The notes under the pieces are model-generated. The model worked only from the letters and a program-made list of their open reading frames with translations, was not told where the DNA came from and did not search any database. Made by a program: the position numbers and the translations under genes. From JBBSOW01 sp038259365 (lineage in GTDB: Bacteria; Actinomycetota; Actinomycetes; Propionibacteriales; Propionibacteriaceae), in assembly GCA_038259365.1 (NCBI GenBank), contig JBBSOW010000163.1, positions 1-5,182 on the forward strand: DNA of 5,182 bases. Reading direction: 5' to 3'. Below are positions 1 through 5,182 of the stretch, piece by piece (the first letter of the stretch is position 1; each line of letters starts with the position of its first letter).

Positions 1-1793
1 AGCGAGGCCAACGCCTCGGCCGGGTCCCAAGGCTGGCCGGTGAGCGCGACGAGCCAGGCGAGACGAACCTCGTTGTCCTCACTCGGCGGCAGGATCGCGT
101 ACGGCAGTCCGGCCTGTTGACCGAAGGGAGTGTCAACCTCCTCGAGCTTCGTCTGCGGCGGCAGCAGTTCACTGGCTCGAATTCCGGGCACCACCGCCAG
201 TAACGAGGAGAGTCCCCACTCTGTGCTGACCCGCGCCCATCCGGTGCTCTCCTCGCGGAACACCTCTTTCTTGGAGCTGACGGCGTATCCCGATACCCGA
301 ATGCCCATGGCGACGGCGCCGCGCACCCGCGCCAGCCGTAGCTCGGCGGGCCCGAGCGTGGTGGTGGCGACATCGATGAGAACTTCGCGTCCGTCGGCGT
401 CGATCAGCTGTCGAGAGGACGCGCCGGTGGACCACGTCCTCCCGCCCAGCAGGCCACGATGGATCGAACCTTCCGTGTTTGCGAGTGGGCCGGAGACGAC
501 ATCGATGAGGTTGTCGCCCACCCCGTCAAGCTCGGTGGGCGCGGTCTTGGTGCTGTAGGCGAGGCGCCGGTACCACGGGTCCGCCTTGCGCGGGTGCCCG
601 TCGCTGCCGTGATTGAGCAGGCGCACGACCCGGTCCTCGTGGGTCGCGTGGACTAGCCAGTTCGGCCCGGGCAGCGGGCGCAATACGTCGCGGTCCTCGT
701 CCTCCAGGGGCTGCTCGGTAGCGGTCCACACCGGGTGCTCGGCGGGCAGCAGCAGGCCGAGGAACCCCTTGCTGGACCACAACGGCGAGCCCGGGGCGTT
801 GTAGGGCTGCAGGATGCTGCGGCTCGGTCCATGCCAGCCGAGGCTCTGCACATCGTCCTCGCCCACGCCGCCCTGGACGAAGTGCCGCAGCACCCCGGAG
901 GCAAGCCGACGCGTCTGGCCAGGGGTTAACGGGCTCGCGTCGAAACGCACGCCTAGCCACACGGGCGCCAGCATGCCCCAGCGGTAGGTCAGCGATCGGC
1001 CCTGCAGCACTGGGGCGCCATCGGCGTCGAAGAGGTGTTGGTAGTCCTCGAGGAACAGCCGTAAGCGACGCCGATACACCTCGAACTCCGGCGCCAACGA
1101 CGACGGCGTCGAACCCAGCAGCTCGGCGATGAGGAGCGGGTAAAAGTGGAAGGTGTAGGCGTTGTAGTGATCGAAGCGGCGCCCGGGACCGTCGCTGTAC
1201 CAGCCGTCGCCGACGTAGAAGTCCTCGATCCTGCCCAGCGCGGCCGAGATCGCCAACGGGTCGTGATCGGCCTCGACCGAGGCCAGGAACGCCTCGACGC
1301 TCGCGCCCAACAGGACGTGGTTGTTGTCGGCGCACCACCTTCCGCGGGCGCCGGACAACCAGGCCACCAGCCGCTCCCGTGTGAGGGCGTCGAGCTCGTC
1401 CCACAGCCAGGGTCTACTCCAGTGCAGCCCTAACGCAATGGCGGCGGCCTCGACGAGCGTCTGGTCGTGGTGGCCGATCACCGGCCACGCCTCGGGGTTT
1501 TCGGGATCGCTGCCAGCGGTCAGGGCCTGAGCGAACCAGCCGACCCACGGTCCGCCGCCCACGTCGGCGATCCGCAGCGCCCCGAGCAGGAAGCCGCGGG
1601 CGAACCCCTCGAGCTGGTCGACCGCGTCGGTGGTGTGGGTGCCGGGAAAGCTCACGCGCGCGTGCTCGGGCGAAGCGTGCCGGGCTACCCCACCGAGCCA
1701 GTGCTCGGCGGCGACCTCCCAGTGTCCGCGGACCCAGCCGGTGAGGGGCGAGCGGCCACGATCCTCGGCCGGGAGGCTCGCCAACAGGCTCAC
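1..1793 (-). CDS. DUF2264 domain protein, probable carbohydrate-active enzyme (3' end cut by window)
   Basis: Open for 597 codons from GTG at 1793 to the left edge with no stop, so the C-terminus is missing but probably most of the protein is present. The frame carries patterns typical of DUF2264 proteins: SPLTGW (residues 15-20), EGFARGF (62-68), WCADNNH (153-159) and a GDGWYSDGP...FDHYNAYTFHFYP block (about 195-219). Many tryptophans, aspartates and aromatics in these blocks would suit a sugar-binding groove; the family is thought to have an (alpha/alpha)-barrel N-terminal part like GH88/GH105 hydrolases, followed by a beta-rich part. There is no signal peptide, so it is likely cytoplasmic. 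The start GTG overlaps the stop of the oxidoreductase gene (GTGA), which implies translational coupling and a shared pathway. Three TTA leucine codons (residues 121, 244, 289) stand out in this GC-rich gene. Family assignment is confident; the reaction and substrate are unknown, and hydrolysis of an imported oligosaccharide is inference. Confidence 0.88.
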   Translation of the reverse strand, partial: MSLLASLPAEDRGRSPLTGWVRGHWEVAAEHWLGGVARHASPEHARVSFPGTHTTDAVDQLEGFARGFLLGALRIADVGGGPWVGWFAQALTAGSDPENPEAWPVIGHHDQTLVEAAAIALGLHWSRPWLWDELDALTRERLVAWLSGARGRWCADNNHVLLGASVEAFLASVEADHDPLAISAALGRIEDFYVGDGWYSDGPGRRFDHYNAYTFHFYPLLIAELLGSTPSSLAPEFEVYRRRLRLFLEDYQHLFDADGAPVLQGRSLTYRWGMLAPVWLGVRFDASPLTPGQTRRLASGVLRHFVQGGVGEDDVQSLGWHGPSRSILQPYNAPGSPLWSSKGFLGLLLPAEHPVWTATEQPLEDEDRDVLRPLPGPNWLVHATHEDRVVRLLNHGSDGHPRKADPWYRRLAYSTKTAPTELDGVGDNLIDVVSGPLANTEGSIHRGLLGGRTWSTGASSRQLIDADGREVLIDVATTTLGPAELRLARVRGAVAMGIRVSGYAVSSKKEVFREESTGWARVSTEWGLSSLLAVVPGIRASELLPPQTKLEEVDTPFGQQAGLPYAILPPSEDNEVRLAWLVALTGQPWDPAEALAS

Positions 1794-2788
1794 GATCGGC
1801 GCGTGAGCGCCTTGCCCACCGGCACCGGGGCTCCCCCGGCGCGCGCGGACTCGTACGCTCCCAAAATCAGCTCGACGACGTGCCGGCTATGGGCGAGGGG
1901 AACGCTGGGTTTGGCACCGCCGACGACGGCCACGAAATCGGCGAGCTGATGGAAGAAGGCGTCCGGCACCCCGTCGGGGTCGCACTCGCTCAACGTCGTC
2001 GTGCGGCCGTCCTTGCGCAGGAACGCTCCGTCGCGGGCGTTGGCGGTGATCACGCCTCGATCTCCGACGATGCTCACCTCGTCCTTGCGTTCGGGCGGAT
2101 CGGAGAGCACCGTCACGGAGGCCATGCCCCCGTTGGCCAACTGCAGGGTAACCAGCCCGTCGGTCTCCACCCCGACCCCGAAGCGGTCCATGGTCGTGGC
2201 CGAGACGGAGACCGCCGTCGAGCCGGACAGCCACACGGAACGATCCAGACAATGCCCGCCGATGTTCATCAACGCTCCCCCTCCCGCCAGGGCCGGGGAG
2301 AAGAACCAGTCCGAGCGGGTGCCGGGGCGGTAGTCGGTGCTGCGCGAATCCTGCACGAGGTGGACCTCTCCCAGCTCACCACCCGCCAGGGCGGCGGCCA
2401 CCGCCAGCTTCTCGGGGAGGTAGTGCTGGATCTGACCCACCACCAACACCGTCCGGGCGCTCTCGCTGGCGGCCTGCATGGCGTCACAGTCGGCGAGGGA
2501 GACGCCGAACGGCTTCTCCACCAACGCATGCAGGCCGCGTTCGGCGGCGTCGATCGCCATCGCCCTGTGCAGGGCGTGCGGGGTGTTCACGATCACCGCG
2601 TCCACCTCACCGCAATCGAGCAGATCGCGGTAGTCCACGAACACTCGCGCGCCGTAGGGGGCCGCAACCCGCGAGGCGGCCGTCTCCGACAGATCGCACA
2701 CTGCGGTCAGCCTGACCTCGGGCAGCCGAAGTGCGGCCAGCGCGTGCAGCGTCGCGACGGCGCCGGCACCGATCAGTCCTAAACGCAT
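1790..2788 (-). CDS. Gfo/Idh/MocA-family NAD(P)-dependent oxidoreductase
   Basis: A complete 332-residue protein, the usual length for this family of sugar and inositol dehydrogenases. The N-terminal Rossmann fold shows GAGAVA (residues 7-12; G7, G9, A12 for the dinucleotide), with D32 after the second strand near the site that often sets NAD versus NADP preference. EKPFG (91-95) supplies the conserved lysine K92. The C-terminal catalytic domain shows GGGALMNIGGHCLD (169-182), where H179 matches the usual catalytic histidine; N175 stands where many relatives have aspartate, a substitution common in the MNxGxH subgroup. The ATG is supported by AAGGAG five bases upstream. It follows the regulator gene by 39 bp and overlaps the DUF2264 gene by four bases, so it is probably mid-operon. 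It likely oxidises or reduces a sugar, sugar acid or cyclitol in the cytoplasm; the specific substrate cannot be told. Confidence 0.95.
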   Translation of the reverse strand: MRLGLIGAGAVATLHALAALRLPEVRLTAVCDLSETAASRVAAPYGARVFVDYRDLLDCGEVDAVIVNTPHALHRAMAIDAAERGLHALVEKPFGVSLADCDAMQAASESARTVLVVGQIQHYLPEKLAVAAALAGGELGEVHLVQDSRSTDYRPGTRSDWFFSPALAGGGALMNIGGHCLDRSVWLSGSTAVSVSATTMDRFGVGVETDGLVTLQLANGGMASVTVLSDPPERKDEVSIVGDRGVITANARDGAFLRKDGRTTTLSECDPDGVPDAFFHQLADFVAVVGGAKPSVPLAHSRHVVELILGAYESARAGGAPVPVGKALTRRS

Positions 2789-2793
2789 GAGTT

Positions 2794-2799
2794 CTCCTT
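2794..2799 (-). promoter_or_regulatory. Shine-Dalgarno site of the oxidoreductase gene
   Basis: The minus strand reads AAGGAG followed by AACTC and the ATG at 2788. This is a near-ideal ribosome binding site and fixes the start. It sits in the 39-bp gap after the regulator stop, in which no promoter or terminator is visible, so the two genes are probably co-transcribed. Confidence 0.85.
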
Positions 2800-2827
2800 G
2801 ATGTGTGCGTTGGCGGGTGGAGTGAGT

Positions 2828-4015
2828 TCAGGCCCCCACGGCGGGCATGGCACCGCAGGATTGCCGGACGACGATGCGGGGCCGGAGTCGAATTTGGTGC
2901 ACCGGGCACGCGTCGCCCTCCGTCATCCGACGGATGAGGACGTCAGCCGCCATCCGCCCGACGCGGTACTTGGGTGGGGCGACGGCGGTGAGCGGCACCT
3001 CGGCAAGATCAGCGGTTTCGTCGTCGTAGGAGACGAGAGCGAGTTGCTCGGGCACGCGAACGTCGGCGCGCTGTGCCGCGGCCTCGATCATGCTGGCTTC
3101 GCGATCGCTGAAGACGAGCGCACAGCTCACGCCCGAGTCCATGAGGGTCTGGACGAATCCGTCGGCCCGCTCGCTGTCCCACTCGACGTTTCGGGCCATC
3201 AACCGTACCGGATCGGACAACCCCAGGTCGGCGATGGCCTTATCGAAGCCGAGGCTGACGGCTTCGACCGTGGGGTTGTGGCTGCGAGCGACGAAGGCAA
3301 TCTTGCGATGGCCCAGCCCGTAGAGGTGCAGGACGGCGTCGTACGCCCCGGCGGGATGGTCCGAGCAGACGTATTCGCTGCGGTCGTCGGGGCCGGCCCC
3401 GAGCAGTCGCCGCTCCACCAGGACCGCAGGAATCCTCAGCCCCATCAGCTCGTTGACCCGGGCGGCGGGATCGTCGATCCCCGCCAGCGTCGGTACAAGG
3501 AGGAGGCCGTCGGTCTCGCTGGCGAGCAGGAAATCGATGTCGTGCTGCTCTTCGGGAAGGTTGTAATGGTACGCGGCCAACTGCAGCCCGATCCCCGCTT
3601 CAGACAGGCTGTCCTCGATCCCCTGAAGAACGCGGGGGTAGTACAGTCGCGTGTCGGGTATGAGCACGCCAACGTTCACGTGTGCAGTGCGCCGGTACGT
3701 ACGTGGCAGGGCCGCGAAACTGCCCGCCCCCTGACGGCGCACGACGTAGCCCTGCTGCACCAGCTCGTCGAAGGCCCGCCGGACGGTCGTCAACGACAGC
3801 CCGGAATCAATCGTCAGTTGTACCTCGGTCGGCAACTTGGCTCCTGGCGCCCACTCGCCCGCCAAGATGCCGCGCCGCAACTCACCGGCCAGACGCTGGA
3901 ACTTCAGGGTGGTAGTCGCGCGAGCCCCTGGGGTCGCTTCCGCCCGGCGCTGGCGTCTGGGGGCTGTGCCGCTTTCGTCCACCGGCGCCCTCACCCTCCT
4001 CGCACCCGACCGCAC
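2828..4015 (-). CDS. GntR-type HTH / LacI-type sugar-binding chimeric transcriptional regulator
   Basis: A 395-residue DNA-binding regulator. Residues about 36-104 form a GntR winged helix: a first helix around FQRLAGELRRGIL, the GAKLPTE turn, a recognition helix near SLTTVRRAFDEL (74-85), and a wing ending QGAGSF. From about 112 (HVNVGVLIPD) to the C-terminus is a LacI/periplasmic-binding-protein fold that should bind a sugar: VPEQLALVSYDDE and LTAVAPPKYRVGRMAADVLI match the usual late strand and helix, and RPRIVVRQS is the typical C-terminal segment. The architecture is that of AraR-like regulators, which usually repress and are released by a sugar. The GTG at 4015 is preferred because GGAG lies eight bases upstream and a promoter follows; in-frame GTG codons at 3994 and 3982 are alternatives that would trim the arginine-rich 35-residue leader. 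It is expected to control itself and the nearby catabolic and transport genes; the ligand is unknown. Confidence 0.93.
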   Translation of the reverse strand: MRSGARRVRAPVDESGTAPRRQRRAEATPGARATTTLKFQRLAGELRRGILAGEWAPGAKLPTEVQLTIDSGLSLTTVRRAFDELVQQGYVVRRQGAGSFAALPRTYRRTAHVNVGVLIPDTRLYYPRVLQGIEDSLSEAGIGLQLAAYHYNLPEEQHDIDFLLASETDGLLLVPTLAGIDDPAARVNELMGLRIPAVLVERRLLGAGPDDRSEYVCSDHPAGAYDAVLHLYGLGHRKIAFVARSHNPTVEAVSLGFDKAIADLGLSDPVRLMARNVEWDSERADGFVQTLMDSGVSCALVFSDREASMIEAAAQRADVRVPEQLALVSYDDETADLAEVPLTAVAPPKYRVGRMAADVLIRRMTEGDACPVHQIRLRPRIVVRQSCGAMPAVGA

Positions 4016-4023
4016 AAATAGAT

Positions 4024-4040
4024 CTCCGACCCGGAGTCGG
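4024..4040. repeat. Two overlapping short inverted repeats in the regulator leader
   Basis: CTCCG-ACC-CGGAG (4024-4036) and CCGAC-CCGGA-GTCGG (4026-4040) are both perfect five-base-arm inverted repeats sharing most of their bases, so only one hairpin could form at a time. On the minus strand the first one includes the GGAG (4027-4024) that serves as ribosome binding site for the GTG at 4015. It lies just downstream of the predicted transcription start. It may be an operator or an RNA hairpin affecting translation; either role is inference. Confidence 0.45.
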
Positions 4041-4048
4041 TATGAATG

Positions 4049-4077
4049 ATTATGTCGTCACCAAGGAACCTATTCAA
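4049..4077 (-). promoter_or_regulatory. Predicted sigma-70-type promoter of the regulator operon
   Basis: On the minus strand TTGAAT (4077-4072) and CATAAT (4054-4049) are separated by exactly 17 bases, close to the housekeeping TTGACA/TATAAT consensus. Transcription would start near 4042, giving a leader of about 27 bases before the GTG at 4015. This is the most AT-rich part of the window, and the -35 box lies inside the repeated operator-like word at 4071-4084, so a bound regulator would block polymerase. Confidence 0.65.
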
Positions 4078-4084
4078 GACCTAT
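4071..4084 (-). promoter_or_regulatory. Candidate operator A, ahead of the regulator gene
   Basis: The minus strand reads ATAGGTCTTGAATA. Twelve of these 14 bases recur at 4948-4961 on the plus strand. The site also lies in an inverted repeat (TTCAA at 4073-4077, six bases, TTGAA at 4084-4088) and in a direct repeat spaced 11 bp (CCTATTCAAGA then CCTATTGAAC, starting at 4069 and 4080). It overlaps the -35 box of the regulator promoter, the classic place for autorepression. Binding by the regulator encoded here is inferred. Confidence 0.5.
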
Positions 4085-4150
4085 TGAACGATATTAAACT
4101 TCTCTAGGCGGACGAAGCAACACTTCGATCGCGGGTTCGGTGCGGGTCCG

Positions 4151-4929
4151 CTACCGGGCCCCGGTCGTCGGGTCAGCCGGCACCAGGCTGTCCATACCGC
4201 CATCGACGGCCAGACAGACCCCGTTGGTCGAACCGGCGCCGGGGGAGGCGAGGTATGACGTCGCCGCGGCCACCTCAGCGGCCTAGACGAGTCGGCCGGG
4301 TTGGCTGCCGGGCGTTGAGGGCCCGCGCGCTCGGCACCCGGGTCCTCGGCGTTGTCGAGCAGGCACCCGACCCAGGGGGTGTCAGCCGTGCCGGTACGAC
4401 CGTGTTGACCCGGATTCCTCGTGCAGGTAGTCGGCCGCCAGGGCCCGGGTCAGCGCGTGGACCGCGCCCTTCGTGGCGGAGTAGAGGTCACGCTGCGGAA
4501 GCCCCTTCGTCGCGGCAATGGAGCCGGTGTTGACGACAGCGGCATAGAGACGACGCGTAGAGGAAGGGCAAGGCCGCTCGGGTCACGCGGAGGATGCCAG
4601 AGCACGTTGACGTCGCAGACTCGGTGCCATTCTTCCTCCGGGTTGTCTCCGACAACCCCTTGCGCGCCAATGCCCGTTGTTCACGACGATGTCGATGCTC
4701 CCGAACCGGTCGGCGACCGCGGCTTCGGCCGCACACCCGCTGGGGCATCATCTCCTGCCGCTGACACGCCAACCGGGGTACGCCACTCGTTGGCGAGCGT
4801 GCTAACGGTGGCGCCGTGTGCCGTCCTGGCCGGGGCCCCGCTCGCTGCAGGACCTGCTCGACACGATGGGCGTCACCGGTGCAGTGACCACCGCGGAGGC
4901 GGTCCAGTCCGACCGAATCGATCAAACAT
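4151..4929 (-). pseudogene. Decayed short-chain dehydrogenase/reductase (SDR) gene
   Basis: Pieces of a classical SDR of about 260 residues can be followed in order, but in changing frames. A good start remains: ATG at 4929, AAGGAG eight bases upstream, and MFDRFGRT. Later pieces include DRFGSIDIVVNN, then GIGAQGVVGDNPEEEWHRVC and DVNVL, then GILRVTRAALPFL. A further piece reads AAVVNTGSIAATKG and YSATKGAVHALTRALAADY, keeping the catalytic Ser and YxxxK. The last pieces are IRVNTVVP and the C-terminal SYLASPGAGSTNGVCLAVDGG. Frame changes fall near 4674, 4600, 4550, 4417, 4392, 4335 and 4302, with an in-frame TAG at 4285-4283. The glycine-rich cofactor motif near 4880 is also lost. The spacing start-to-NNAG is normal, so this is a full-length gene broken by small indels. 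It probably headed the minus-strand operon and may have oxidised the imported substrate. Assembly error is the alternative, but neighbouring genes are clean. Confidence 0.85.
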
Positions 4930-4937
4930 CTTGGTAA

Positions 4938-4943
4938 CTCCTT
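4938..4943 (-). promoter_or_regulatory. Retained Shine-Dalgarno site of the SDR pseudogene
   Basis: The minus strand reads AAGGAG, eight bases before the ATG at 4929. A ribosome binding site this good in front of a broken gene suggests the loss is recent. Translation from this ATG would end after 18 codons. Confidence 0.65.
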
Positions 4944-4947
4944 TGAG

Positions 4948-4961
4948 ATACTTCTTGAATA
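4948..4961 (+). promoter_or_regulatory. Candidate operator B, ahead of the transporter binding-protein gene
   Basis: The plus strand reads ATACTTCTTGAATA, identical at 12 of 14 positions to ATAGGTCTTGAATA in front of the regulator (differences only at positions 4 and 5). The orientation is the same relative to the downstream gene, about 70 bp before the ATG at 5034. It also lies just upstream of the SDR ribosome binding site on the other strand, so one bound protein could have governed both directions. Its role is inferred from the repeat alone. Confidence 0.5.
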
Positions 4962-5033
4962 CTATCTTTTAGGGGTGCTGCACTACGTGAAGCATCGCAC
5001 ACCAATTGCCACCTCAACGAAAGTAGAGAGTCC

Positions 5034-5182
5034 ATGAGCAACGTCGCTCGAAAGCTCGTAACCTCATCGCTCGCGGGGATGCTCCTCGTCCTCAGCGCTT
5101 GTTCCGCAGGAGGCACTCCGGGGGGGAATCAGAACACGGAGAAGCCGGAAAGTATTTCCTACTGGTCCATGTGGAAGGAGGG
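5034..5182 (+). CDS. ABC transporter sugar-binding lipoprotein, N-terminus (3' end cut by window)
   Basis: Forty-nine codons are present before the right edge. The protein starts with a lipoprotein signal peptide: basic n-region with R6 and K7, a hydrophobic stretch around residues 13-20, and the lipobox LSAC with the modified cysteine at residue 23. A Gly/Ser/Pro/Asn-rich linker follows, then ISYWSMWKE (41-49), which resembles the first beta strand of family 1 carbohydrate-binding components of ABC importers. It would be anchored on the outer face of the membrane and deliver sugar to permeases encoded further right. The ribosome binding site is weak (only AGAGAG a few bases upstream of ATG). 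Its divergence from the catabolic operon and the shared operator word suggest it imports the substrate of this locus. Confidence 0.82.
   Translation, partial: MSNVARKLVTSSLAGMLLVLSACSAGGTPGGNQNTEKPESISYWSMWKE

Larger units (their letters stand above)
4930..5033. other. Divergent intergenic region between SDR remnant and transporter gene
   Basis: This 104-bp AT-rich gap separates the SDR start (minus) from the lipoprotein start (plus). It contains the SDR ribosome binding site, candidate operator B and a small inverted repeat GTGC-T-GCAC (4975-4983). I found no -35/-10 pair with acceptable spacing on either strand, although promoters for the binding-protein gene must be here or farther left. 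Confidence 0.6.

Noticed and set aside
526..1404. 292-codon minus-strand open frame within the DUF2264 gene
   Set aside because: It is an out-of-frame shadow; the true frame gives an uninterrupted DUF2264 protein, whereas this one is arginine and proline rich without motifs.
1880..2782. 300-codon plus-strand open frame opposite the oxidoreductase
   Set aside because: It is antisense to a complete Gfo/Idh/MocA gene, rich in His, Gly and Arg, with no family motif.
3695..3704. GTACGTAC palindrome resembling the core of AraR-type operators
   Set aside because: It lies deep inside the regulator coding sequence and encodes ordinary residues of the linker region; no second copy occurs in an intergenic region.
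2798..4021. Long plus-strand open frame (407 codons) opposite the regulator
   Set aside because: It is a mirror frame of a clearly recognisable regulator in GC-rich DNA; the product has no recognisable domain and low-complexity composition.
4113..4127. CGAAG-CAACA-CTTCG hairpin downstream of the SDR remnant
   Set aside because: A perfect five-base stem, but short and followed on the minus strand by a mixed sequence with no run of T, so not a convincing terminator.
4154..4164. CCGGG-C-CCCGG palindrome at the end of the SDR remnant
   Set aside because: Too short and wholly GC; such palindromes are expected by chance at this base composition, and there is no T tract.
4421..4972. Open frames on both strands across the SDR region (183 codons plus, 145 codons minus)
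   Set aside because: Neither reads as a known protein; SDR motifs appear only on the minus strand and only when frames are switched.
4955..4990. Plus-strand promoter using TTGAAT (4955-4960) as -35 for the binding-protein gene
   Set aside because: At 16 to 18 bases spacing there is no sequence resembling a -10 box, so the promoter is not called.

Overview
The window is GC-rich with strong third-position G/C bias, long open antisense frames and a short AT-rich regulatory island. It looks like a chromosomal piece of a high-GC actinobacterium. No rRNA, tRNA, IS, CRISPR or phage genes are visible, and the genus cannot be fixed from this sequence.

The layout is a sugar-type uptake and catabolism locus. 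On the minus strand, reading right to left, there is a decayed short-chain dehydrogenase (4929 to 4151), a GntR/LacI-type chimeric regulator (4015 to 2828), a Gfo/Idh/MocA-family oxidoreductase (2788 to 1790) and a DUF2264 protein (1793 to the left edge, 3' end cut). The last two overlap in a GTGA start/stop junction, and the oxidoreductase lies 39 bp behind the regulator, so these three read as one operon. On the plus strand, diverging from the dehydrogenase remnant, the first 49 codons of a lipoprotein begin at 5034. They look like the substrate-binding component of a carbohydrate ABC importer, whose permease genes would lie beyond the right edge.

Two AT-rich intergenic stretches hold the regulatory signals. 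The one ahead of the regulator (about 4016 to 4110) has a clear minus-strand promoter. A 14-bp word there, overlapping the -35 box, recurs with 12 of 14 identical bases in the divergent intergenic region in front of the binding-protein gene, in the same orientation relative to the gene it precedes. The simplest reading is that the regulator controls both itself and the transporter through this site, with a sugar ligand releasing it.

The working model, which is inference, is that an oligosaccharide or glycoside is captured by the lipoprotein, imported, and processed by the DUF2264 protein and the NAD(P)-dependent oxidoreductase. The dehydrogenase that once headed the minus-strand operon has been lost through several single-base indels and an in-frame stop. 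The substrate cannot be read from the sequence. I see no radically new system; the most useful leads are the shared operator word, the DUF2264/oxidoreductase pairing and the sharply local decay of the dehydrogenase.
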